From the NCBI GenBank assembly GCA_001769505.1, contig MEOF01000032.1, positions 62,001-126,000 on the forward strand: DNA of 64,000 nucleotides, written 5' to 3'. Positions 36,847 to 46,286 of the stretch are shown here, in pieces (position 1 is the first letter of the stretch; each line of letters opens with the position of its first letter). Under the pieces are notes generated by a model. The model saw only the letters and a program-made list of their open reading frames with translations. It was not told the DNA's origin and ran no database searches. The stretch is from Bacteroidetes bacterium GWF2_33_38 (lineage in GTDB: Bacteria; Bacteroidota; Bacteroidia; Bacteroidales; GWF2-33-38). Made by a program: the position numbers and the translations under genes.

Positions 36847-37087
36847 GGAAAGTGAAAAACTAAAAGTGAAAAGTATTAATGTGATAATTTGATAATGTGA
36901 TGATGTGCTAATGTGCTAATTGAAGAAAGGAAAAAAGAAGGGATAGTAATTGGTAATGAAAAAAGAGTGACGAGTATTTTTCTCATTACTCATAACTTGT
37001 AACTCATTACTAAATTCAACTTTACAAACTTTATGAACTTGACGAACTTTAAAAACTTTATAAACTTTATAAACTAAAATAAAAAAA
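36847..37087. repeat. Low-complexity repeats between the ferredoxin gene and hcp
   Basis: Order of elements: AAAGTGAAAA words, ATGTGCTAATGTGCTAATTG words, a GAGTGACGAG / CTCATTACTC dyad, and the 9-bp AACTTTATA tandem (about 37020-37077) running up to the hcp start. The same series is found before the rubrerythrin gene. Confidence 0.55.
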
Positions 37088-38755
37088 ATGAGTATGTTTT
37101 GTTATCAATGCCAAGAGGCAGCCAAAGGAACAGGTTGTACAATTAAAGGAGTTTGTGGAAAAACAGACGATGTTGCTAATCTACAAGATTTATTACTGTA
37201 CACTATGAAAGGAATTTCATTTTATAGTTCAAAAGCTAGAACTATAGGAATTGAAGATTCCGAAGTAAATAACTTTATTATGAACGGTTTATTTGCAACC
37301 ATAACCAATGCAAATTTTGACAAACAAGTATTTATCAAAAAAATTAAAAAGTCGTTCTTAATTCGAGAAAAAATTAAAGCTACTTATGTAAAAAACGGAG
37401 GAACAATTGAAGGTTTAATCCCAAGCTGTGCTACATGGACAGCACAAACAGAAGAAGATTTTGAACGAAAAGCGACTTTAATTGGAATTTTATCAATCGA
37501 AAATGAAGACATTCGTTCGTTAAAAGAATTATTAACTTACGGAATTAAAGGAATGGCAGCTTATGCTGAACACGCTTTCAATTTAGGACACATCGATAAT
37601 ACCATTCACGCATTTATGCAAAAAGGTTTATATGCTACTACCAGAACCGATATTGGTGCTGACGAATTGGTTGGTTTGGTGTTGGAATGTGGAAAATTTG
37701 GAGTTTCGGTAATGGCTTTGTTAGATAAAGCAAACACATCGGCTTACGGAAATCCAGAAATCACGAAAGTAAACATCGGCGTAAGCGATAAACCAGGAAT
37801 TTTAATTTCGGGACACGATTTGAAAGATATTGAAGAACTTTTGAAACAAACCGAAGGAACAGGCGTTGATGTTTATTCGCACAGCGAAATGTTGCCAGCA
37901 CATTATTATCCAGCATTCAAAAAATACAAACATTTTGTTGGAAACTACGGAAATGCTTGGTGGAAACAAAAAGAAGAATTTGAAAGTTTCAACGGACCTA
38001 TTTTGTTCACAACCAATTGTATAGTTCCGCCAAGCGAAAGTTCAACTTACAAAGATAGAGTTTACACCACAGGACAATCGGGTTTTACAGGTTTTAAACA
38101 CATTGCCGATAGAGAAGAAAAAGGAACAAAAGATTTTTCGGAAATTATTGCACACGCAAAAACTTGCAAAGCTCCAATTGAAATTGAAAAAGGAGAAATT
38201 ATTGGTGGATTTGCACATAATCAAGTAATTGCATTAGCTGATAAAGTTGTTGATGCAGTAAAATCGGGAGCAATTAAAAAATTCTTCGTTATGGCAGGTT
38301 GCGATGGAAGAATGAAAAGCCGTGATTATTACACCGAATTTGCTGATAAATTGCCAAAAGATACTGTAATTTTAACAGCAGGTTGTGCAAAATATCGTTA
38401 CAATAAATTAGAACTTGGCGATATTGGAGGAATTCCAAGAGTGTTAGACGCAGGTCAATGTAATGATAGTTATTCACTTGCAGTGATTGCTTTAAAATTA
38501 AAAGAAGTTTTTGAACTTAATGATATTAATGAATTACCAATTGCATATAACATTGCGTGGTACGAACAAAAAGCCGTTATTGTTTTATTAGCATTATTGA
38601 GTTTAGGCGTAAAAAATATTCATTTAGGACCAACACTTCCAGCATTTTTATCACCAAATGTGGCTAAAATTTTAGTTGAAACATTCGGAATTGCAGGAAT
38701 TGGAACCGTTGACGAAGATATGAAAATGTTTATGCCAGAACTGCAAAAAAATTAA
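37088..38755 (+). CDS. hcp: Hydroxylamine reductase / hybrid cluster protein
   Basis: Hcp reduces nitric oxide or hydroxylamine with a hybrid Fe-S-O cluster and protects anaerobes from nitrosative stress. The 555-residue protein starts MFCYQCQE with cluster cysteines 5, 8, 17 and 23, the Cys spacing of anaerobe-type Hcp. Hybrid cluster ligands are in [30 protein letters not shown] and [11 protein letters not shown]. It stands between the ferredoxin-domain gene and a small cupin gene. Confidence 0.96.
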   Translation: MSMFCYQCQEAAKGTGCTIKGVCGKTDDVANLQDLLLYTMKGISFYSSKARTIGIEDSEVNNFIMNGLFATITNANFDKQVFIKKIKKSFLIREKIKATYVKNGGTIEGLIPSCATWTAQTEEDFERKATLIGILSIENEDIRSLKELLTYGIKGMAAYAEHAFNLGHIDNTIHAFMQKGLYATTRTDIGADELVGLVLECGKFGVSVMALLDKANTSAYGNPEITKVNIGVSDKPGILISGHDLKDIEELLKQTEGTGVDVYSHSEMLPAHYYPAFKKYKHFVGNYGNAWWKQKEEFESFNGPILFTTNCIVPPSESSTYKDRVYTTGQSGFTGFKHIADREEKGTKDFSEIIAHAKTCKAPIEIEKGEIIGGFAHNQVIALADKVVDAVKSGAIKKFFVMAGCDGRMKSRDYYTEFADKLPKDTVILTAGCAKYRYNKLELGDIGGIPRVLDAGQCNDSYSLAVIALKLKEVFELNDINELPIAYNIAWYEQKAVIVLLALLSLGVKNIHLGPTLPAFLSPNVAKILVETFGIAGIGTVDEDMKMFMPELQKN

Positions 38756-38767
38756 AAGTGAAAAACG

Positions 38768-38813
38768 AAGAGTGAAAAGTGAAAAACAATTCAACTATTC
38801 ACTTTTCACTCTT
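38768..38813. repeat. Perfect inverted repeat after hcp
   Basis: AAGAGTGAAAAGTGAA (38768-38783) and TTCACTTTTCACTCTT (38798-38813) form a 16-bp stem around a 14-base loop. It may be a terminator or mRNA-stabilising hairpin between hcp and the cupin gene. Confidence 0.65.
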
Positions 38814-38853
38814 AACTTTTCACAGTACTTTACAAACTTTAAACTTAAGAAAT

Positions 38854-39201
38854 ATGACATTTGAACACTCAAAAGTTTTTACTTTTAAAAATTCAGTAGA
38901 ATATGCCGCAGGTTCGGTAGTAAGTAAAACAATGGTTAAAAAACCAACAGGAACAGTAACATTATTTGCATTTGATGCAGGTCAAGCATTGAGCGAACAC
39001 GCAGCTCCATTTGATGCGTTGGTTCAAATTGTTGATGGAAAAGCGGAAATTATAATTAATAAAATTCCTTTTCAACTTTCAGAAGGTGAAAGCATTATAA
39101 TGCCTGCAAATATTCCGCACGCAGTAAATGCAAACGAAAAATTCAAAATGCTTTTGACAATGATTAAAGAAGTTCCAACATTTAGCGATTTGAAGATGTA
39201 G
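38854..39201 (+). CDS. Small cupin-domain protein
   Basis: The 115-residue protein is a single cupin barrel with the motif ALSEHAAPFDALVQIVDG and the second motif LSEGESIIMPANIPHAVNA, which supply His ligands for a metal. The frame is open to 38779, but the ATG at 38854 is used because the upstream part is the inverted repeat. It lies after hcp on the same strand; small cupins next to hcp are frequent in anaerobes and may help metal or nitrosative-stress handling. Confidence 0.82.
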   Translation: MTFEHSKVFTFKNSVEYAAGSVVSKTMVKKPTGTVTLFAFDAGQALSEHAAPFDALVQIVDGKAEIIINKIPFQLSEGESIIMPANIPHAVNANEKFKMLLTMIKEVPTFSDLKM

Positions 39202-39310
39202 AAGTTAGAAGCTGGAAGTTAGAAGTTAGAAGTTAGAAGTTAGAAGTTAGAAGTTAGAAGTTAGAAGTTAGAAGTTAGAAGTTAGAAGTTGGAAGCTGGA
39301 AGTTAGAAAT
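39201..39310 (+). repeat. 7-bp tandem repeat GAAGTTA
   Basis: About 15 units of GAAGTTA, some with the variants GAAGCTG and GAAGTTG, start at the cupin stop codon. No spacers and no inverted structure. Confidence 0.85.
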
Positions 39311-39603
39311 TGGATATTTTATTTCATCTGGGTAAAGAGGGTTAGGGGAATTAAAAAATTTCTCAACCCTCTTCCCTTTTTTTTCAAAAGTGGAAATTTT
39401 GAGTCGTTAATATTTTCAAATATTCAATTGATGTTGTAATGAATACCTTTTAAATACTTTTGTTAACGCAAATGTTTGCTAGCAACAATTAGATATACAA
39501 CGATTTAAAATTGTACATAAGTTAACTTTATTAACTTTAAACAACTTCCGTTCGAAAATTGAATGTAATTTTGTTATTTTTGGACATCCAAATATAATGT
39601 AAC
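39202..39603. other. Intergenic region between the cupin and TMTC-like genes
   Basis: It holds the 7-bp tandem, the terminator hairpin and a TATTTTTG promoter element at 39575-39582, 22 bp before the next ATG. No coding frame is supported. Confidence 0.6.
39335..39382 (+). terminator. Hairpin terminator of the hcp-cupin unit
   Basis: AAGAGGGTT and AACCCTCTT form a 9-bp stem around a 21-base AT-rich loop and are followed closely by CCC and a T run. Confidence 0.65.
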
Positions 39604-41673
39604 ATGAGTAAAAAGAATTTCAAAAAAGAAATCGTAAAAACACCAATAGTTGAAGAGGTAGTTAAGCCCGAAAATAAGCCTTCGAACAAAGTAATATTTC
39701 TTATCATTTTTGCATTTACATTTTTGCTATATGGCAATAGTATTATGAACGATTACGCTCTCGACGATGCCATTGTGATAACTCAAAACGAATTTACCAA
39801 AAAAGGAATTTCCGGCATTAGCGATATTGTTTCAACCGAGTTTTTTACTGGTTTTTTTGGTCGTCAAAAAAACTTAGTTGCAGGAGGTCGTTATCGTCCC
39901 CTTTCAGTAGTAACTTTTGCTATTGAATATGAATTTTTCGGACAAAATCCACACATCAGCCATTTTATCAATGTTTTGCTTTACGCACTTACCGGAATAT
40001 TACTGTTTATCATATTATCAAGGCTATTTCAATCATACAAAAAAACAAAATGGTATTTTTCTATTCCATTTGTTGCCAGCATGTTGTGGATTGCACACCC
40101 AATCCATACCGAAGCCATAGCCAACATAAAAGGTCGCGACGAAATTTTGGCTTTTCTTGGCTCGTTGTTAGCACTCCATTATACTGTTAAATATATTGAT
40201 TTACAAAAGATTAAATTTCTATTTTTTAGTGCAATTGCATTTTTCTTATCGCTGACAGCAAAAGAAAACTCAATAACATTTTTAGCCGTAATCCCATTAA
40301 CTATTTATTTTTTTACCGATAGTTCGATTAAACGAAATCTTATTTCAGTAATTCCTATGTTGATTACTACGATTGCATTTTTAGCAATTCGCCAATCCGT
40401 ATTAGGAACTTCAATTTTTGATGGCAGCACATCAACATCGGCACCTCAGGAATTAATGAATAACTCTTTTCTGGGAGCTTCTATTGCTGATAAATACGCA
40501 ACAATTACCTTAACATTAGGATATTACATTAAACTGTTATTCCTTCCTCATCCACTCACTTACGATTATTATCCATATATGATTCCGATTATTAGCTGGA
40601 GCGATTGGAGAGCAATTTTTCCGTTAATAGTTCACATTTTGTTAATTTACTGGGCTTTTAAAGGTTTAAAAAACAAAAGCATTATTTCGTATTCCATTTG
40701 GTTTTACGCTATAACATTTTCGTTAACTACCAATATTTTGTTTCCGATTGGTGTATTTATGAACGAGCGTTTTATGTATATTCCATCGCTTGGATTTATC
40801 ATAATTATTACTTATTTCTTGCTTAAATATCTGCCAACAGTCGTGAAAAATATTAAGCAGTACAATACTATCATAACTTCATTTCTTGTAATGGTAATGC
40901 TTTTATTTTCGGTAAAAACAATCAGCAGAAATTCAGCTTGGGAAAACGATTTTATCCTATTTACAACCGATGTAGAAGTTTCGGGAAATAGTGCAAAAAG
41001 CACAACTTCAGCCGGAGGTAAACTTATTGAAGAAGCCATAAAACCAGGCAACGAAAATGTTAGAAATAAGTATTTGCAACAATCCATAAAACATTTGAAT
41101 AAAGCTGTCGAAATTCATCCTACTTATGTTGATGCACTTTTGTTGTTAGGAAACGCTCATTTTCAATACAACCAAAATTTTGTGGAAGTAATGAAGGCAT
41201 ATAATCGAATACTCAAGATAAATCCGGGATATGACAAAGTTTATACAAATCTGGAAATTATGTTTGCTAAACACGAAAACCAAGAGTTTGAGCTCGAAGT
41301 TTACAACAATTTATACAAAATTGCTCCAAATCGATACGATGTAAATTATCATTTGGGTTCGCTGTACGGAAAATTTAAAAACGACCTTACAAATTCAATA
41401 TTTTACTTAGAACGTGCTATTCAATTAAATCCTAATAAAATTGAAGTATATAAAGATTTGGGCGTTGCGTATGGAATGAAACAGGAATTTAAAAAATCTA
41501 CCGAAGTTCTCGAAAAAGCAGTTGTATTAGACAATAAAGATGCACAAATGTTTGTAAATCTTGGACTTTCGTATTTGCAATTAGGTGATAAAGACAATGC
41601 TCGAAAAAATTTCGACAAAGCAGGAGAAATTGACGCAAAATTTAAAAACATGAGCAATCAACTCATAAAATAG
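39604..41673 (+). CDS. TMTC-like membrane protein: multi-pass N-terminus with C-terminal TPRs
   Basis: The 689-residue protein has about 10-11 membrane segments (35-440), with the GT-C-like luminal motif MNDYALDDAIVITQN and the DUF1736-type stretch, followed by TPR repeats (about 490-685: AVEIHPTYVDALLLLGNAHF, AIQLNPNKIEVYKDLGVAYG, AVVLDNKDAQMFVNLGLSYL). This matches the TMTC/O-mannosyltransferase-like architecture, also found in bacteria. A role in protein or glycan mannosylation is inferred from eukaryotic relatives. It ends 4 bp before the secreted protease gene. Confidence 0.8.
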   Translation: MSKKNFKKEIVKTPIVEEVVKPENKPSNKVIFLIIFAFTFLLYGNSIMNDYALDDAIVITQNEFTKKGISGISDIVSTEFFTGFFGRQKNLVAGGRYRPLSVVTFAIEYEFFGQNPHISHFINVLLYALTGILLFIILSRLFQSYKKTKWYFSIPFVASMLWIAHPIHTEAIANIKGRDEILAFLGSLLALHYTVKYIDLQKIKFLFFSAIAFFLSLTAKENSITFLAVIPLTIYFFTDSSIKRNLISVIPMLITTIAFLAIRQSVLGTSIFDGSTSTSAPQELMNNSFLGASIADKYATITLTLGYYIKLLFLPHPLTYDYYPYMIPIISWSDWRAIFPLIVHILLIYWAFKGLKNKSIISYSIWFYAITFSLTTNILFPIGVFMNERFMYIPSLGFIIIITYFLLKYLPTVVKNIKQYNTIITSFLVMVMLLFSVKTISRNSAWENDFILFTTDVEVSGNSAKSTTSAGGKLIEEAIKPGNENVRNKYLQQSIKHLNKAVEIHPTYVDALLLLGNAHFQYNQNFVEVMKAYNRILKINPGYDKVYTNLEIMFAKHENQEFELEVYNNLYKIAPNRYDVNYHLGSLYGKFKNDLTNSIFYLERAIQLNPNKIEVYKDLGVAYGMKQEFKKSTEVLEKAVVLDNKDAQMFVNLGLSYLQLGDKDNARKNFDKAGEIDAKFKNMSNQLIK

Positions 41674-41677
41674 GATT

Positions 41678-43318
41678 ATGCGATTAAAGATTTTATTCTT
41701 GTTTTTCATACTTGCTTCTTTAAGCTTTAAATTTTCTGCACAGGAAAATGCAATTGATGAAGATATTTCACAAGAATTTATTGACTATGTTTTACTAAAA
41801 AGTAATAATTCGTTTGGTATTATTCCCTCTCCATTAATTTTACATTACAACAAATCGTCATTAAATGTAAAATCGAGCAAAACGCTTCCAGAAAAATACG
41901 ATATGCGAACCGAGAACTTATTAACTTCGGTTAAAAATCAAGGAGGATGCGGCGGTTGCTGGAACTTTGTTGCCATGGGAGCCATCGAATCGAATTGGAT
42001 TAAAAATGACTTGGGTATTTTTGATTTATCGGAGCAAAACATGAGAACTTGTCATAATTACACAACATTTGAAGATGGGAGTTGTTCAGGAGGGAATCAC
42101 TTGATTTCGGGAGCATACCTTACTCGACATGCAGGTCCAATTCTCGAATCACTCGACATTTATAACACCAATCCTGATGCAATTTGCAACGACAGCCTTC
42201 CACAAATTGCCTTTGTTGACGAAATGGTGCTATTGCCATACAATCTTGATATAATAAAACAAAGCATTTTAGATTACGGAGGAGTCTATGCAAACATGTA
42301 TTGGAACGAAAGTTCGTATAGCATCGTAACAAAAAACTATTATTACAGCGGAACTCAGCCTGTTAATCATGCCGTTTTAATTGTTGGCTGGGACGATACA
42401 AGAGCAACTTCAGGCGGAACTGGAGCTTGGATTGTTAAAAATAGTTGGGGAACTTCGTGGGGCGAAAACGGTTATTTTTATATTTCATACAACGATACCA
42501 AAGCCTTATCGTCAACCGCAATATTTCAATCAAGAAGCGATTACGACAGCCTATCTACAATTTATATGTACGACGAACTAAGTTCTACTTCCAGCACAGG
42601 TTATGGAGAATCAGTCGCATATGGATTAATCAAATTTAAAGCAAATGCAAAACAGAAAATTTATCGTTTAGGCACATTTTTAAATGCATCGAATTCAGAA
42701 GTCGATTTTTTTGTATATTCTATGAAAACAGGAAACACCCTTTCAAACCTTATTTACGCATTAACAAATCAAGAATGCGAATATCCGGGCTATTATGTTT
42801 TTGATATACCTAAACCTATTCGAATAAATAAAGATGAGGAATTTTATATAAAAGTTCGCTACAACACTCCTGGATATAGCTATCCTATTCCAGTTGAAAA
42901 ATATGTAGCTAATTACGCTGACCCCAGCATCGAATCAAACTGTTGTTGGATAAGTGCCAATGGCGATTCGTGGACAGCAATTGGAAATGACATTTCTGAT
43001 GGAGAGAAAGATCTGTGTATACGGGCTTATGCAACTCCTGATACAAGTTCGCTGATACCTTCAAAATTTTCGTTTAGAATTTATCCAAACCCAAACAACG
43101 ATTTTTTAAACTTATATTTCAGCAATTACGAACCTACTGAAGCCTTGCTCGAAATTTTTAATAGTCAAGGAAAAATAGTTTATCAAGAAAATATCAAATC
43201 GAGTGAATCGTATTTTACCAAAAGACTTAATTTATCAACTCACATAAGTAAAGGATATTACTTTATAAAAATCAGTACGAAGAACGAAACATATCTCGAA
43301 AAATTCATTTTATTCTAA
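41678..43318 (+). CDS. T9SS-exported papain-family (C1) cysteine protease
   Basis: The 546-residue protein has a signal peptide (FSAQ), a C1A peptidase domain (about 70-300) and a T9SS type A sorting domain at the end (FRIYPNPNNDFLNLYFS). The catalytic residues are Cys94 in GGCGGCWNF, His in PVNHAVLIVGWDD (near 231) and Asn in WIVKNSWGTSWGENGYF (near 257). A beta-sandwich separates protease and sorting domain. It is secreted by the T9SS encoded in part by genes in this window. No obvious inhibitory propeptide is seen beyond the short N-terminal extension. Confidence 0.9.
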   Translation: MRLKILFLFFILASLSFKFSAQENAIDEDISQEFIDYVLLKSNNSFGIIPSPLILHYNKSSLNVKSSKTLPEKYDMRTENLLTSVKNQGGCGGCWNFVAMGAIESNWIKNDLGIFDLSEQNMRTCHNYTTFEDGSCSGGNHLISGAYLTRHAGPILESLDIYNTNPDAICNDSLPQIAFVDEMVLLPYNLDIIKQSILDYGGVYANMYWNESSYSIVTKNYYYSGTQPVNHAVLIVGWDDTRATSGGTGAWIVKNSWGTSWGENGYFYISYNDTKALSSTAIFQSRSDYDSLSTIYMYDELSSTSSTGYGESVAYGLIKFKANAKQKIYRLGTFLNASNSEVDFFVYSMKTGNTLSNLIYALTNQECEYPGYYVFDIPKPIRINKDEEFYIKVRYNTPGYSYPIPVEKYVANYADPSIESNCCWISANGDSWTAIGNDISDGEKDLCIRAYATPDTSSLIPSKFSFRIYPNPNNDFLNLYFSNYEPTEALLEIFNSQGKIVYQENIKSSESYFTKRLNLSTHISKGYYFIKISTKNETYLEKFILF

Positions 43319-43322
43319 GTTA

Positions 43323-44621
43323 TTGAGATTACGCACTACATATCAAAACTTAAATCTTGACGATTTCAAAAAAAAACTTCTCATCTGGTCAAGTAAATTC
43401 GAATATGTTGCATTTCTCGATAGCAATAATTATTATCAACATCAGAATTCAAAATTTTCGTATCATACTTTCGATAGCATTGTTGGTGTTGGACACATAT
43501 CATTATTTTCGCCTACAGAAAATTCATTTGAAAATCTAAATCGTTTTTTCGCCGAAACAAATGATTGGATTTTTGGACATTTAGGTTACGATTTAAAAAA
43601 CGAAATTGAAGATTTATCGTCAAATAATATTGACTTTTTGAATTTCCCCAATATTTTCTTTTTTCAACCCAAATATGTTTTTATTATACAAAACAATCAG
43701 TTACATGTTGAGCATTTTAAAAATATTAATCCCGATACGGTTATCGATGAAATATTAAATCAGCAAATTCACAAATCTGAAAACGAGTTAAAAAAAATCG
43801 AAATATTATCACGTTTTACAAAAGACGAATATATCGAAACTATAGACAAGGTAAAGCAACATATCAAACGTGGAGATATTTATGAAGTAAATCTTTGCCA
43901 AGAATTTTTCAACAAAAATGTAACAATTTCTGCTATCGATATATATTCAAAATTAATAACCGTTTCCCCCACTCCATTTGGATGTTTTTATAAAATTAGC
44001 GATAAATATTTATTGTCGGCTAGCCCCGAAAGGTTTTTAAAAAAGATAAATAACAAATTAATTTCACAGCCCATCAAAGGCACCATAAAACGTGGAGGAA
44101 GCAAAATCGAAGATGAAAATTTAAAATTTGCACTAAAAAATGATAATAAAGAATTGGCTGAAAATATTATGATTGTAGATTTGGTAAGAAACGATTTAAC
44201 CCGAACAGTGCTTAATGCCTCTGTTAAAGTTGAAGAGTTGTGCGAAATTTACAGTTTTAAACAAGTGCATCAAATGATTTCAACCATCAGTGCAGAAATC
44301 GACAACAATCTGGCTTTATCCGATATTTTCAAAAATACATTTCCTATGGGCTCAATGACTGGGGCTCCCAAAATTAGAGCAATGGAAATAATCGAAAAAT
44401 ACGAAAAAACAAAACGAGGGCTATATTCCGGTGCAGTTGGATACATTAATCCTAAGGGAGATTTTGATTTTAATGTTGTAATTCGTAGTATTTTTTACAA
44501 TTCTGAGAATAACTATCTTTCGTTCACAGTTGGCGGAGCAATCACAGCCAATTCAGTTCCCGAAAACGAATACAACGAATGTTTATTAAAAGCAAAAGCA
44601 ATTTTAGAAGTGTTAGGATAA
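43323..44621 (+). CDS. pabB: Aminodeoxychorismate synthase component I
   Basis: The 432-residue chorismate-binding enzyme is PabB-like rather than TrpE-like: it has PIKGTIKRGG, with the lysine typical of PabB, and MIVDLVRNDL, GSMTGAPKIRAMEII, RGLYSGAVGYI and TVGGAITANS. It forms 4-amino-4-deoxychorismate for folate synthesis. No ATG exists near the N-terminus, so a TTG start at 43323 is used, 5 bp after the protease gene; this is the weak point of the annotation. Confidence 0.88.
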   Translation: MRLRTTYQNLNLDDFKKKLLIWSSKFEYVAFLDSNNYYQHQNSKFSYHTFDSIVGVGHISLFSPTENSFENLNRFFAETNDWIFGHLGYDLKNEIEDLSSNNIDFLNFPNIFFFQPKYVFIIQNNQLHVEHFKNINPDTVIDEILNQQIHKSENELKKIEILSRFTKDEYIETIDKVKQHIKRGDIYEVNLCQEFFNKNVTISAIDIYSKLITVSPTPFGCFYKISDKYLLSASPERFLKKINNKLISQPIKGTIKRGGSKIEDENLKFALKNDNKELAENIMIVDLVRNDLTRTVLNASVKVEELCEIYSFKQVHQMISTISAEIDNNLALSDIFKNTFPMGSMTGAPKIRAMEIIEKYEKTKRGLYSGAVGYINPKGDFDFNVVIRSIFYNSENNYLSFTVGGAITANSVPENEYNECLLKAKAILEVLG

Positions 44622-44749
44622 TAAGTTGAAAGTGGAAAGTGAAAACGAAAAGTGTAGAGTGGAAATCATTTACATTGATTCTTTTTATATTGGTTTACTG
44701 ATGTTTACGAAAATCATCTAACAAACTCGGGAGTTACCAGTTTTTTCCT

Positions 44750-45391
44750 TTATCTGTTATTATCTCGTCTGTCAAATGGTAAAAGTAAAGAGTCGTTGTA
44801 ATGGTAGCCATAAAACTGTCCCCATATCTTTTTATTTTTTTCTATTGTTGCTAAACTATCAAGTGTTAAACAATTGTCAGTTAGTTCATAAACAATTGTC
44901 GGATTATAAAATGCAGTATCTCCATTTTCAATTGTTTCCCCGTTTGACAGAATGCCACTTAATTCTAATTTTTCATCATTGTCAATGTCTACGGGATTCC
45001 AATTAAAAACTGGTAATCTTTCTTGTTCTATTTTTCCATCTTTAGAAATTGTCAGTTGTGTTAATTCATTTTGATTCGGTCGTTCATCAACCTCAATTAA
45101 TAACTGACAACTTCCATCAGCACACTTTAAAAATTTTGGATATTGAGTGGATTCATATCCAGTAAGCCAATATTCATTTATGGTGTCTTTGAAAATTAAT
45201 TTGTCATCAAAGAAAACAGAAATTGGCTTGAAACTTAAACCACCAAAATCGTTTGAGTATTGTCCAGTAAATTTTATAAGGTCAGAAAATACAATAACTG
45301 TGTCAGGTTCTATAGTTAAATCATTAGAATTCTGCTTACTTATTCCACAAGAAACATTAGCTAATATGAGAAGATAAAGCAATAATTTCAT
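44750..45391 (-). CDS. Lipoprotein of unknown function (213 aa)
   Basis: The lipobox is NVSC (Cys16) after a short hydrophobic signal (LLLYLLILA). The mature part is a beta-rich domain with FNWNPVDIDNDEKLELSG, which resembles EF-hand-like or integrin-like calcium-binding loops in its DIDNDEKLE sequence. No family is recognised. It is isolated between convergent and divergent neighbours. Confidence 0.6.
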   Translation of the reverse strand: MKLLLYLLILANVSCGISKQNSNDLTIEPDTVIVFSDLIKFTGQYSNDFGGLSFKPISVFFDDKLIFKDTINEYWLTGYESTQYPKFLKCADGSCQLLIEVDERPNQNELTQLTISKDGKIEQERLPVFNWNPVDIDNDEKLELSGILSNGETIENGDTAFYNPTIVYELTDNCLTLDSLATIEKNKKIWGQFYGYHYNDSLLLPFDRRDNNR

Positions 45392-45470
45392 TTTCTTTTG
45401 TTTTTATGTTTCATCAAAATTGTCGTGTTGTCGTTCCTAAAATACTCATTAACTTCTAAATAAACTCAAT

Positions 45471-46259
45471 CTAGCTCAAAACAAATTTTTTGATACTTTC
45501 CACAACACCATTTTCGTCGTTGCTTTTGGCTACAAAGCGGGCTATTTTTTTGATTTCCGGATGTGCATTTTCCATTGCAAAACTATAAAATGCAGAGTCC
45601 ATCAATTGAATATCATTCAAATAATCACCAAAAACCATTGTTTCTTCAGGTGAAATATTAAAAATTTCTTGCGTTTTTTTAACCGCATAACCTTTGTTCG
45701 CATTTTTAACAGAAATATCTAGCCAAAATTTACCGGAAATAGCTACCAATAAATCGTTTTCAAATTCAGCAAATGCACTTGCATTATTATCTTTTGTTCC
45801 TGTTAAATCACAAATAGTAACTTTCAAAATATCGTCGTCAACTTGAGATAAATCGTCAACAATTTTGTAGCGAGCATAGTATTTCTCAACTTGAGTAATG
45901 AACTCGGGTGAATTTTGTTCAATATAAGCGAATTTTGCTCCGCATAAAATTCTATATGCATGAGTCAGCGTCCGACTCTTTTCTATCATTTTAATAGATG
46001 TTTGTCGGTCTAGGCTCGAAAGTAAAATTTGTTTGTTTTGATACAAAACATAACTTCCATTTTCAGCCATAAAAACAATGTCATTTTTCAATTCATCAAA
46101 TCGAGCCAAAAGATTAAAATACTGACGCCCGCTTGCAACAGCAAAAAGTATATTTTTTTCTTTCAATCTTTCAAAAGTTGGATAAAATTCAGGATTTATT
46201 TCACTTTTCGAATTAAGTAAAGTGCCATCCATATCGGCAACAATTAATTTTATGTTCAT
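45471..46259 (-). CDS. Cof-type HAD-superfamily phosphatase
   Basis: The 262-residue hydrolase has HAD motif I ADMDGTLLNS with Asp9 and Asp11, motif II in the AVASGRQY strand, a type IIB cap and motif IV FGDYLNDIQLMD. Such enzymes dephosphorylate sugar phosphates, FMN or pyridoxal phosphate; the substrate cannot be told. It is 27 bp downstream of the Ste24-type protease gene on the same strand. Confidence 0.9.
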   Translation of the reverse strand: MNIKLIVADMDGTLLNSKSEINPEFYPTFERLKEKNILFAVASGRQYFNLLARFDELKNDIVFMAENGSYVLYQNKQILLSSLDRQTSIKMIEKSRTLTHAYRILCGAKFAYIEQNSPEFITQVEKYYARYKIVDDLSQVDDDILKVTICDLTGTKDNNASAFAEFENDLLVAISGKFWLDISVKNANKGYAVKKTQEIFNISPEETMVFGDYLNDIQLMDSAFYSFAMENAHPEIKKIARFVAKSNDENGVVESIKKFVLS

Positions 46260-46286
46260 TTGAATGTTGTTGAAAATGATAGAAAC

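Noticed and set aside
39201-39310. Possible CRISPR array
   Set aside because: The units are contiguous 7-mers without spacers, and no cas genes are present.
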